This document shows positions 63,545-64,000 of a DNA stretch of 64,000 nt, one piece after another. The stretch comes from Asterias rubens (Eukaryota; Echinodermata; Asteroidea; Forcipulatida; Asteriidae): positions 10,791,047 through 10,855,046 of the forward strand of contig NC_047066.1 of the NCBI RefSeq assembly GCF_902459465.1, written 5' to 3'. The notes below the pieces were generated by a model that did no database searches, was not told the DNA's origin, and saw only the letters and a program-made list of their open reading frames with translations. Positions within the stretch are counted from its first letter, which is position 1; each line of letters starts with the position of its first letter. The translations under genes were made by a program, and so were the position numbers.

Positions 63545-63642
63545 AGGCACGATTTCACAAAGCACTAAGATTCTTCCCACTTTAGGATGGGTTGTTTGCC
63601 ACAGTGATTAAGGTTTTGTGCCTTGTGAAATCAGCCACAGGC
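63545..63642. repeat. Short MITE with GATTTCACAA ends
   Basis: GGCACGATTTCACAAAGCAC on the left and GTGCCTTGTGAAATCAGCC on the right, about 100 bp, in the 3' flank of the second transporter. It resembles the GTTAGGAC family only at its outermost ends. Confidence 0.6.
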
Positions 63643-64000
63643 AACCTTTTGTAAGTTACAGTGAAAACCGAAAGCAATGTTGTCTTTATCTAGGATCGTA
63701 ATTATAAAAACCTAAGGGATATTTACCAATGAGGCAACCTCTGCTGTTTACCAATGTTTATCCATTTTACGGAACTGTATCCCTATTATGTGATGTATTT
63801 ATCTTCAAGTTTAGTGTTGATGTGGTCTACTTCAGAAGCTCTGAGAATAGACAGTTAAGTACTGCTTGCCGTTTCGGTCAGTGTGCTGTGACCGTCTTGC
63901 TAGGATTGGTTGGTTTCAGTGTTAAATGAGTTCGCTGGAGCGGGGATGGTTTTGGCGGTTCTTTCGTGTGAGTAGAGGTTGCCAGATGTTGCTGATGTTC

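Overview
The window looks like a piece of an animal nuclear genome, most likely a marine deuterostome and probably an echinoderm. The evidence is spliced genes with GT-AG introns, AT-rich intergenic DNA packed with short inverted-repeat elements and tRNA-derived SINEs, a Ty3/Gypsy element, and a foldback transposon that resembles the sea-urchin TU class. No species name can be proved from sequence reading alone.

Left half (0-36 kb): a dispersed cluster of three paralogous genes. Each encodes in one uninterrupted coding exon a TTC22-like tetratricopeptide-repeat body, a low-complexity linker and a C-terminal TIR domain: minus strand 5333-8281 (982 aa), plus strand 20914-23250 (778 aa), plus strand 30541-33162 (873 aa). 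A splice acceptor lies just upstream of each start codon. Two of them are followed by a second, partial TIR reading frame that overlaps the stop codon as ATGA. These two share an almost identical 3' part (linker end, TIR, start of the second TIR) while their TPR parts are well diverged, which suggests gene conversion or segmental exchange. The combination resembles an innate-immune or cell-death signalling family. The third gene has a (GAAANN)3 IRF-like element and a kappaB-like site about 0.6 kb upstream. The DNA between the genes is made of transposable-element remains: SINEs, a 1.5-kb element with an 8-bp target duplication, a CTATAGA-rich block, minisatellites, and several families of TTAA-flanked MITEs that share an internal core.

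Right half (37-64 kb): two SLC16-type monocarboxylate-transporter genes arranged head to head as an inverted duplication. The minus-strand copy (36999-42936, four exons, 454 aa) is intact. The plus-strand copy (57477-63460) has the same four exons and phases but carries a 1-bp deletion in exon 3. Between them sit a complete Ty3/Gypsy element (43503-48141; apparently identical 151-bp LTRs, 5-bp target duplication, two in-frame stops) and a 7.7-kb foldback element (48433-56175; long inverted arms with internal tandem repeats, 8-bp target duplication). The foldback arms carry nested MITEs and the element has extra internal direct copies.

Stretches not listed as genes show no reading frame with recognisable protein motifs; most short open frames there are in repeats or are by chance.
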